Source: Simiduia sp. 21SJ11W-1 (GTDB lineage: Bacteria; Pseudomonadota; Gammaproteobacteria; Pseudomonadales; Cellvibrionaceae). Taken from it: a stretch of DNA of 64,000 nucleotides. The stretch spans positions 1,054,001 to 1,118,000 of the forward strand of contig NZ_CP090959.1 in NCBI RefSeq assembly GCF_024138675.1, in the 5' to 3' direction. The notes beneath the pieces were generated by a model that saw nothing but the letters and a program-made list of their open reading frames with translations, made no database searches and had not been told where the DNA came from. Positions 57,604 through 64,000 of the stretch are shown here, piece after piece; positions within the stretch are counted from its first letter, which is position 1; each line of letters begins with the position of its first letter. The position numbers and the translations under genes were made by a program.

Positions 57604-60081
57604 ATGTCGACAGGACCCCAAGGGGCAAATGTAGTACCGCTCAAGCCTGATACCAAGGCCAATGCCAAGCGGGTAGATCGCGCTTTGCTTGCGCGCTTGC
57701 CTGCTCCGGTACACGCTGTGCAGCTTAAGGGCAAGCAAGTGATTGCAGGCCTTTTGCGTACATTGTTCGATAAAGCCGACGACTCCCTGTTTGAACTGGC
57801 CGACCGGGCAGTCAACAACCAAGACCAAAACCTCTTTTTTGAATCCATGCGTGAAGTGCGCCTGAAGCGCCGCGCTGTGGAAACCCATTTTGCAGACCAC
57901 ATTGATGCCGCCTTCGCGCGCTTGGCCTCGCCAGAGGCGCAGGCCGAGGTGCAAGACGACGCCTACGCATCCGATTTGGATATAGATAGCCTTTCTTTGG
58001 TTCAAAATGATGAGCTCGAAGAGCTGGTTGCCACAGATTCCATGATCCAAAAGGCCAATGAGCGCTTTGCCGAACCCATTCAGCACCTGGCCATTCGCAT
58101 CGACAGCCTGGTGCCCGTGAAGGTGTACCAAAAGAATAACCCGCTGGGGCCAGATACCCTCTGTGAAGGGTTTGTGGATGCCACAGGCTGTATGAGCCTG
58201 GACATTAAGGCGCGGCTGGTGCTGTTTAAGCTGTTTGATCGCCTGGTGGTCACCCAGCTTGGCAAGCTGTACGAGGAAGTAAACAAAACGCTGATTGAGC
58301 ACAACGTACTGCCTTCATTAAAGGGCCAGTTGCGCCAGCGGCGTCAAGGCCCGGCGGGCGTGCGAGCGCCTGGTGGTTCGGTGGCCGGCGGCAGTGGCCC
58401 ACAGGCGGGAGCCGGGGCGTCACTCGGTGGCGGTTCGGCCGATGAGGGCGAGGTGTTGTCTACCCTGCAGCAGCTGCTGGCACAACAGCGTGGTGAATCG
58501 GGTGTAGCAGGCGATCAGCTCAACCCCGAATTCACTGGCGATACCATTGGCACCAACGATGTGATGCGCTTGCTGTCGCAATTGCAGCAGCGTGATTTGC
58601 CAAGCGGCCAGCGCAATATTAAATCTGTGTTAGATCATGTGCTGCGTGCCCGTGATGACGGCAAAAAGCTGGGCCAGCTAGACGACGACATCATTAACCT
58701 TGTGAATATGATGTTCGAGTTTATTCTCGATGATCGCAACCTGGCACCGCCCATGAAGGCGCTGCTGGGCCGCCTGCAAATACCACTGTTGAAAGTGGCC
58801 ATTGCCGACAAAACCTTCTTTAGCAAAGGTGGCCACCCGGCTCGGCGTTTGTTGAACGAATTGGCCACGGCGGCACTGGGCTGGCAGGGCGACGGCGGTG
58901 AAAAGGATGCCCTGTATAAAAAGATAGATGGCATTGTTCAGAAACTGATTACCGATTTTGAAAGCGATGTGTCGATTTTTAGCGACATGTTGGCGGATTT
59001 TGTTTCATTTATTGAAAAAGAAAAGCGCCGCGCCTCCATTTTGGAGCAGCGTACCCTGGATGCCGAAGACGGCAAGGCCAAGGCTGAGCGCGCGCGCGCG
59101 CTGGTTAACCAGAGTGTTGCGACATTAATTGGCGATCGCACAATGCCTGCACCCGTGCTGAAGCTGCTGCAAGAGGCATGGGGCAATGTGTTGTTTTTAA
59201 TTTGCCTCAAGCACGATACCAGCAGCGATGAATGGAAAGAGGCGCTGCAAACCGCCGCCGATTTAGTATGGAGTGTGAGTGCCACACTCGACAAAGAAGC
59301 GCGCGCACGTATGTTGCAGCTGGTGCCCGATTTACTTAAGCGCCTGCGTACGGGCCTTGAGAGCGTATCTTACAACCCCTTTGAAATGACCCAGCTGTTC
59401 AAGCAGTTGCAAGCAGTACACCTGCAACGCTTGAAGGCGCCCTTGGAAGCTGCGGCCGCTAAAGTAGCCGCCCAGCCGCAGCCCGCGGCCAAACCGGAGG
59501 CGGCAGCCAAGGCCCAGCCTGCAAAAGCTCAGGCAACGCCCGCAGCCGGTACGCCCGCTGCCGGTATGCCCGCTGCCGGTATGCCCGCTGCCGGTATGCC
59601 CGCAGCCGGTATGCCCGCAGCCGGTATGCCCGCAGCCGGTACCCAGGCTCAAGCCCCCAAGGCGCCTGAGCCTAATCTGGCCGAGCCTAATCTGGCCGAG
59701 CCGCGCCCGGCGGAACCCAGCCCGCAGGCCATGGTTGAAACCGTGATTGCCGCGCTGCCTGAAGAGGTGCCCGCGGCCCCGGCTGCGCCCGCTCAGGACG
59801 ACAACCCCTACCTGGCCCAAGTGGCGCGCATGTCGCCGGGCTCATGGTTTGAACACCATGAAGACGGGCAACAATACCGCTGCCGCTTGGCGGCAATCAT
59901 CAAGGCCACCGGCAAATACATTTTTGTAAATCGAGCCGGCATGAAGGTGGCTGAAAAAACTGCTGTTGAATTTGCGCAGGCTCTGCGAGATGGCAAATTG
60001 CAGTCCCTTGACGATGGCATGTTATTTGATCGCGCCCTTGAGGCGGTGATTGGCAACCTTCGTTCAACGCGCGGTCGTTAA
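57604..60081 (+). CDS. DUF1631 family protein with Pro-Ala-Gly repeat
   Basis: 825-residue cytoplasmic protein of the DUF1631 family, function unknown. Start 57604 (MSTGPQGANVVPLK) is preferred because GGAG lies nine bases ahead. The first 650 or so residues are helical, with conserved blocks such as LFDKADDSLFELADRA and MMFEFILDDRNLAPPMKALLGRLQIPLLK. A low-complexity Ala/Pro linker contains seven PAAG(M/T) units. The C-terminal MSPGSWFEHHEDGQQYRCRLAAIIKATGKYIFVNRAGMKV domain recalls PilZ-like folds, but I cannot confirm that. Confidence 0.88.
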   Translation: MSTGPQGANVVPLKPDTKANAKRVDRALLARLPAPVHAVQLKGKQVIAGLLRTLFDKADDSLFELADRAVNNQDQNLFFESMREVRLKRRAVETHFADHIDAAFARLASPEAQAEVQDDAYASDLDIDSLSLVQNDELEELVATDSMIQKANERFAEPIQHLAIRIDSLVPVKVYQKNNPLGPDTLCEGFVDATGCMSLDIKARLVLFKLFDRLVVTQLGKLYEEVNKTLIEHNVLPSLKGQLRQRRQGPAGVRAPGGSVAGGSGPQAGAGASLGGGSADEGEVLSTLQQLLAQQRGESGVAGDQLNPEFTGDTIGTNDVMRLLSQLQQRDLPSGQRNIKSVLDHVLRARDDGKKLGQLDDDIINLVNMMFEFILDDRNLAPPMKALLGRLQIPLLKVAIADKTFFSKGGHPARRLLNELATAALGWQGDGGEKDALYKKIDGIVQKLITDFESDVSIFSDMLADFVSFIEKEKRRASILEQRTLDAEDGKAKAERARALVNQSVATLIGDRTMPAPVLKLLQEAWGNVLFLICLKHDTSSDEWKEALQTAADLVWSVSATLDKEARARMLQLVPDLLKRLRTGLESVSYNPFEMTQLFKQLQAVHLQRLKAPLEAAAAKVAAQPQPAAKPEAAAKAQPAKAQATPAAGTPAAGMPAAGMPAAGMPAAGMPAAGMPAAGTQAQAPKAPEPNLAEPNLAEPRPAEPSPQAMVETVIAALPEEVPAAPAAPAQDDNPYLAQVARMSPGSWFEHHEDGQQYRCRLAAIIKATGKYIFVNRAGMKVAEKTAVEFAQALRDGKLQSLDDGMLFDRALEAVIGNLRSTRGR
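59536..59640 (+). repeat. Coding minisatellite, seven 15-bp units
   Basis: Seven head-to-tail 15-bp units of the form (A/T)CG/ATG-CCC-GC(T/A)-GCC-GGT encode (T/M)PAAG repeated. Wobble changes (GCA versus GCT) group units 1,5-7 and 2-4. A second 15-bp duplication encoding NLAEP follows near 59674-59703. Unit length keeps the frame, so copy-number change is tolerated. Confidence 0.95.
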
Positions 60082-60159
60082 ACCCCGCAATTGTTAATAT
60101 ACTTTGCTGCTCAGGCCGGAGGTGAACGCTGGCTGTGTTAAATTTGGGCAGGGGGCATA

Positions 60160-60717
60160 TTGGCACCTAAATCTACAAGTGATGATCATTGGCTGATTGG
60201 CGCCAGGCGCTGTGTATCGCCCAATTTTAATGATCGGCCAGCGCAAACCTCTATTTCCCTTCTGGTAATCCACAATATCAGCTTGCCGCCCGGTGAGTTT
60301 GGCGGTGCTGATATAGAGCGGCTGTTCACCAATAGCCTCGATACCCGTGCCCACCCGTTTTATGCAGAACTTGAGGGTCTGGAAGTTTCGGCCCATGCTT
60401 ACATCCGGCGCGATGGAGAGCTTGTGCAGTTTGTGCCGCTTAACCGGCGCGCCTGGCATGCAGGCCAGTCGTTTTTTGAAGGCCGCGAGAACTGCAACGA
60501 CTTTTCAATTGGCATTGAGCTTGAAGGGGCTGATGATATTCCCTATACCCAGGCCCAATACGATGTACTGGCAACACTCACCCGCACTTTAATGCAGGCC
60601 TACCCAGACATCTTGCCACGCCGCATAGTGGGGCATAGCGACATAGCCCCGGAGCGTAAAACAGACCCGGGCCCGGCTTTTGACTGGGCCTATTACAAAT
60701 CCTTGATAGGGGCATAA
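60160..60717 (+). CDS. ampD: 1,6-anhydro-MurNAc-L-alanine amidase AmpD
   Basis: Cytoplasmic zinc amidase that cleaves the peptide from anhydro-muropeptides in cell-wall recycling and so keeps AmpC beta-lactamase regulators quiet. 185 residues; zinc ligands His in LLVIHNISLPPGEFGG, His in VGHSDIAPERKTDPGPAFDW and its Asp. HAYIRRDGELVQFVP and AWHAGQSFFEGRENCNDFSIGIELEG are typical. It starts with TTG behind AGGGGG. Two bases before ampE. Confidence 0.94.
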   Translation: MAPKSTSDDHWLIGARRCVSPNFNDRPAQTSISLLVIHNISLPPGEFGGADIERLFTNSLDTRAHPFYAELEGLEVSAHAYIRRDGELVQFVPLNRRAWHAGQSFFEGRENCNDFSIGIELEGADDIPYTQAQYDVLATLTRTLMQAYPDILPRRIVGHSDIAPERKTDPGPAFDWAYYKSLIGA

Positions 60718-60719
60718 CA

Positions 60720-61592
60720 ATGGGTTTTTTGAGTATTGTGTGTGTGTTGACTCTTGTGCAGTGGTGGGGTTCAGGTGGCCCACTGCAGCAAGATGGCCCA
60801 TTTATGCAATGGGCAAAGTGGGTAGCCACATTCAGCGCGTCGGCGCTTGTGCAGCTGGGGTTATTGGTGTTTCTACCGGTGCTGGTTTTATTGGCGGTAT
60901 GCCTGGTTGTGTATCAACACCTGAGCCCGTTGTTGCTTTTGTTGATTAATGTACCCGTATTGCTTTATGCGCTCGGCCGCGGGCGCCTGGATGCGCTAGT
61001 GCAAGACTACCGCGATGCCTGGCAAGATCAAGACAAGGGGGCAGCTTGTGAGGCAGTAGATGCGCTGCGCCTTGATGGCGAGTACTCCTGCCAAACCGAT
61101 GGCCAATGGCAGGGGGTGCATGCCGAGGCGTTTCAGGCGGTGAGCTACCGCGGGTTCGAGCGGATGTTCAGCGTTTTGTTCTGGTTTGCCATTCTGGGCG
61201 CGCCGGGCGCACTGCTTTATCGCCTGGCGGCGCAATCTGCTCGCAGTGAAGCGCTACCCCAAGGTAGCCGCAGCCTGAGTTACCGGCTGCTGTGGATATT
61301 GGAATGGCCGGTGGCGCGGGTTTACTATTTATCGGTGGCCATTGTGGGCGACTTTGTAGCCTGTGCCGAGCGTTGGCGGGTATTGGGTTTGTGCATGAAA
61401 AGCCCAACCCCTATGGTGGTTGAAGCCTTTAACCGCGGTGCGCTGGGGCTTGATGGCGCGCTGGTGCGCGAGCTTGCCGCTGGTGATTTAGCGGCACTTA
61501 AAGAGATAGATCAGCTGGTTAGCCTTATGTCGCGCGCGATGATTTTGTGGGTGTGTGTGGCAGCGGTTATTGCTCTATTGCTGGGTGGCTAA
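60720..61592 (+). CDS. ampE: AmpE-like integral membrane protein
   Basis: 290-residue membrane protein of the AmpE/CobD-like group, downstream of ampD as in enterobacteria and Pseudomonas. Four or so membrane segments, with a conserved cytoplasmic stretch (GRGRLDALVQDYRDAWQ, FQAVSYRGFERMFSVLFWFAILGAPGALLYRL). Proposed as a sensory partner in ampicillin-resistance regulation; the biochemical role is uncertain. Its 3' end overlaps the next, convergent gene by 26 bp. Confidence 0.9.
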   Translation: MGFLSIVCVLTLVQWWGSGGPLQQDGPFMQWAKWVATFSASALVQLGLLVFLPVLVLLAVCLVVYQHLSPLLLLLINVPVLLYALGRGRLDALVQDYRDAWQDQDKGAACEAVDALRLDGEYSCQTDGQWQGVHAEAFQAVSYRGFERMFSVLFWFAILGAPGALLYRLAAQSARSEALPQGSRSLSYRLLWILEWPVARVYYLSVAIVGDFVACAERWRVLGLCMKSPTPMVVEAFNRGALGLDGALVRELAAGDLAALKEIDQLVSLMSRAMILWVCVAAVIALLLGG

Positions 61593-62583
61593 GGGGTGAA
61601 TTGGTTTCATTTGCGCCCGGGAAGGGTTGGTTGAGGTTTAACGGGGTTGCGCCATCTTTCGCGGCAGCCCGCCGGGTTTGCGCGCGCCTTGGCGCCCTTA
61701 CCGCGGGCATTGTTTTATGTTCAGGGGCCTGCAGGGGCGCCGTTTGAATAATATCTTTACAGCCTAAACTGTTGCCCGTTTGCACTATGTATTGGCTCGC
61801 CTGACGCGCGGCGCTGCGCGCCAATGCCGCAAGTTCAGATTCGGGCAATTGAAAGACTTCCGCTAAGCGGGCTGTTGCCTGCCCCTCAATGCCTAAATAG
61901 CTGCACAGCGCGAGGCTGATACCTGCCAGCTGTGCGCGGCGGCGTTGCATGGGGCGTTGGTGCAGCTGTTGCTCATGGGTTACCCCGTGATCGGCGAGCA
62001 CCTGGCTAATTACCCGCTCTACATCGGCAGGTGTGTTTTGTTGCACGCATAAGGCGGCAGGTGGGCGTTGTCGCCGTTCGGGCTTGCGGCTAAGAATGCG
62101 TTGCTCCAGTGCGCGGTAGGCTCTGGCGCGGCCGTGTTGGGCAACAGCCAGCAGTTGCCAGAGGAATTCGCTGGCAAGCCATGGCAAGTGCGCCTGTGAA
62201 TTCGCGTAGTGCGGGTGGCTCGTCCAGGGGTAGACATCGGTGGCGGCTACCAACCCGATGGATACGGGCAGCGAGTGCAGGCGCACGAGCCCGCCCGGCG
62301 CTTGATCTTCTGTGAGGGGTTGATAGTCACAGCGTGCCAGCAGCGGGTGGTCGGCCTCGCCTGTGAGGGTTTCAATCAAGTGTTGCATGAATACCCGGGC
62401 GCGGGCTTCTGGCTCTACCAGCAACAGGTGAATTTCGTGCTCCAACAAGGCAAAGGCTGCAATGGGCGTGTGGGATGCCTCTTTGGCAAGCACGGCCAGA
62501 ACGCCTTGAAAATCGTCTTCATGGCTTAGCAGCGCTTCGTCGGAGTGAAGTTGGAGGTATGTCAGCTTGTGGTTGTTATGCAT
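61567..62583 (-). CDS. Degenerate REP-associated transposase-like (RAYT/Y1) protein, probably domesticated
   Basis: 338-residue intact frame with the architecture of REP-associated tyrosine transposases. FALLEHEIHLLLVEPE (44-59) aligns with the usual MPNHVHLLLxP, but the first His of the HUH pair is Glu50. VRLHSLPVSIGLVAATDVYPWTS (100-122) aligns with RYIxLNPVRAGLV...YPWSS, and the catalytic Tyr position is Arg101. The C-terminal part (TPADVERVISQVLADHGV, SYLGIEGQATARLAEVF) resembles the DnaA-like helical domain often fused to these proteins. Loss of catalytic residues with a full-length frame suggests a DNA- or RNA-binding role, not transposition. Alignments are by eye. Confidence 0.7.
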   Translation of the reverse strand: MHNNHKLTYLQLHSDEALLSHEDDFQGVLAVLAKEASHTPIAAFALLEHEIHLLLVEPEARARVFMQHLIETLTGEADHPLLARCDYQPLTEDQAPGGLVRLHSLPVSIGLVAATDVYPWTSHPHYANSQAHLPWLASEFLWQLLAVAQHGRARAYRALEQRILSRKPERRQRPPAALCVQQNTPADVERVISQVLADHGVTHEQQLHQRPMQRRRAQLAGISLALCSYLGIEGQATARLAEVFQLPESELAALARSAARQASQYIVQTGNSLGCKDIIQTAPLQAPEHKTMPAVRAPRRAQTRRAAAKDGATPLNLNQPFPGANETNSPLSHPAIEQ

Positions 62584-62690
62584 TGCTTGGTCTCCGCCTG
62601 AACCCTAAAAATAGCGCAGTTTCAGCCTTTGGCAAGTCTGCCCTCGGTGCTTCTGGTATTATCGCGCCATAATTGTTCAGGAGTTTTTTC

Positions 62691-63173
62691 ATGCCCTCAT
62701 TCGATATTGTGTCTGACGTAGACAAGCAAGTGCTTACTAACTGTGTGGATCAAGCTACCCGTATAGTTACCAACCGCTTTGATTTTAAAGGGGTAGATGC
62801 CACATTCGAGCGCCAGGACTATGCGGTAACACTGGTGGCCGAGGCCGAATTTCAGGTGATGCAAATGCTCGAAATTCTGCAGGGTGCGCTGCACAAAGCC
62901 GGTGTGGATATTTCTTGCCTGGATGTAGGGGCACCGGCCATGAGCGGTAAGCAAACGCGCATGGTCGTTACGGTGCGCACGGGCGTTGAAACCGAGCTTG
63001 CCAAGAAAATCGTCAAAATGATTAAAGACAAAAAGCTCAAGGTGCAGGCCCAGATTCAGGGCGAGCAGGTGCGGGTGACGGGTAAAAAGCGCGACGATTT
63101 ACAATCGGTGATTGCCCTGTTGCGCACGGCAGATACAGGCATGCCCCTGCAGTTTGAAAACTTCAGGGATTAA
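62691..63173 (+). CDS. YajQ family nucleotide-binding protein
   Basis: 160 residues from ATG 62691 (MPSFDIVSDVDKQ) with AGGAG eight bases ahead; an upstream in-frame TTG is not needed. FDFKGVDATFERQD and KIVKMIKDKKLKVQAQIQGEQVRVTGKKRDDLQSVI are YajQ/UPF0234 hallmarks. Family members bind c-di-GMP in Xanthomonas and Pseudomonas and nucleic acid or nucleotides elsewhere. Confidence 0.95.
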   Translation: MPSFDIVSDVDKQVLTNCVDQATRIVTNRFDFKGVDATFERQDYAVTLVAEAEFQVMQMLEILQGALHKAGVDISCLDVGAPAMSGKQTRMVVTVRTGVETELAKKIVKMIKDKKLKVQAQIQGEQVRVTGKKRDDLQSVIALLRTADTGMPLQFENFRD

Positions 63174-63189
63174 GGATCTGCCGGCCGCG

Positions 63190-64000
63190 CTAGGGCTGCC
63201 AGCGAAACAGCTTGGTGGAAAGTGCCAGTAATACCGCTGAGATCCCCAACAGAATCAACAGGTGATCTGCCACCTGCACAAGGCTTGCGCCATCTACCAT
63301 GATGGCGCGCGCCGCTTTTACCATGTGGGTGAGCGGGCTTAGGTTAGATAGCTGCGAAAGCCAAGCGGGTGCGCCATCGAGCGAAAACCACACCTCAGAG
63401 ACCATCAGCAGCGGAAAGCTAATAAAATTCAGCAGCCCGTTGGCAAACTCTTCACTGGTTACCCGCGCGGCCACCACCAGCCCCAGCGCCAGCATGCTCA
63501 AATTCCCCACAAAGGCCACCACCAGTAAATCCCAATAGCTGCCAAGCATCAGGAAGTCGAGAAACACATCGCAGCTGATGTACACAATACTGCTCACCAT
63601 CAGCATGATCATCATGCGTGATGCGATTTGTGCGCCTAAAAATTCGATGGGGCGGGTGGGGGTGGCTTGCAGGCGTTTTAAAACGCCGTTTTTGCGATAG
63701 CGCACAATCACATAGCCAATGCCCCACAGGGCTGAAAACATCAGGTTCATGCCTAAAATGCCGGGCACAACCCAGTCCACATAACGCACGGCCCGGCCGG
63801 TCACTTCTTGGCGAAGCAAGGGCTTTTTGAGCAGTGCCTCAAGTACTTCACCTTTTTGGCTGGTGGGGTTTACCCAGTAGTGGCTTTCAGATACCAGCAT
63901 GTCGAGCTGGTGGTGCGCCACGCGGGTTTGGCCGTAATCTGCATCGTTTATGGCAACGGTGTGCACCAGCCCTGGCTGAAACAGCGCCTCGGCGGTTTGG
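63190..64000 (-). CDS. ABC-2 type transporter permease, N-terminus beyond the window
   Basis: The C-terminal 269 codons of a permease are present; the frame runs open off the right edge. About six membrane helices are visible. YVDWVVPGILGMNLMFSALWGIGYVIVRYRKNGVLKRLQATP is the family core, preceded by a periplasmic loop. Such permeases pair with an ATPase to export drugs, lipids or polysaccharides; neither partner nor substrate is in view. Confidence 0.88.
   Translation of the reverse strand, partial: QTAEALFQPGLVHTVAINDADYGQTRVAHHQLDMLVSESHYWVNPTSQKGEVLEALLKKPLLRQEVTGRAVRYVDWVVPGILGMNLMFSALWGIGYVIVRYRKNGVLKRLQATPTRPIEFLGAQIASRMMIMLMVSSIVYISCDVFLDFLMLGSYWDLLVVAFVGNLSMLALGLVVAARVTSEEFANGLLNFISFPLLMVSEVWFSLDGAPAWLSQLSNLSPLTHMVKAARAIMVDGASLVQVADHLLILLGISAVLLALSTKLFRWQP

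Noticed and set aside
59332-59820. Gly/His-rich open frame opposite the DUF1631 gene
   Set aside because: The apparent GCGHTG repeats are the reverse reading of the PAAG minisatellite, not an independent repeat protein.

Overview
The window looks like a core-chromosome segment of a free-living gammaproteobacterium. The best fit is the Cellvibrio/Simiduia/Teredinibacter side of the Pseudomonadales-Cellvibrionales. This placement is inferred from Pseudomonas-like synteny (pilBCD-coaE-yacG divergent from pilA, ampDE, rnpB ahead of the division cluster), from ArgJ and a Nudix-ThiE fusion after secA, and from the moderate GC content. No species can be named from the sequence alone. No tRNA, 5S/16S/23S rRNA or CRISPR array was seen.

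Layout. 1-2706 (minus): branched-chain amino-acid operon ilvB-ilvN-ilvC, with ilvC cut by the window edge. 3122-9262: a small DUF4124 envelope protein, clpB with a readable sigma-32 promoter, pgeF-rluD, and divergent bamD. 9263-9610: the bamD terminator, split by an insertion of about 290 bp that has an 8-bp target duplication. 9611-13791: M48 protease and LemA, then a thiolase. 13917-18218: dolP-diaA-yraN-lpoA, with rsmI divergent. 18443-21864: a LOG-family gene frameshifted by a 28-bp tandem duplication, then a TonB-dependent receptor. 22066-22402: RNase P RNA.

22631-40786 is a complete division and cell-wall (dcw) cluster: mraZ-rsmH-ftsL-ftsI-murE-murF-mraY-murD-ftsW-murG-murC-ddlB-ftsQ-ftsA-ftsZ-lpxC. 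It is mostly overlapping or tightly packed, and a sigma-70 promoter plus four phased MraZ boxes stand ahead of it. It continues into an M23 endopeptidase-like gene, secA, argJ and mutT/thiE.

47157-55821 is a type IV pilus locus. yacG-coaE-pilD-pilC-pilB read leftward. pilA reads rightward from a sigma-54 type promoter and is followed by three overlapping AT-richer genes: an unrecognised His-rich membrane protein, an acyltransferase-3 protein and a TfpX/TfpZ-type pilin accessory protein. This trio is the best candidate for an undescribed system, possibly pilin modification or maturation.

55837-64000: nadC and a retropepsin-like protease, then a DUF1631 protein with a coding minisatellite. ampD-ampE follow, then an apparently domesticated REP-associated transposase-like protein whose HUH and Tyr catalytic positions are altered. 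yajQ and the end of an ABC-2 permease gene close the window.
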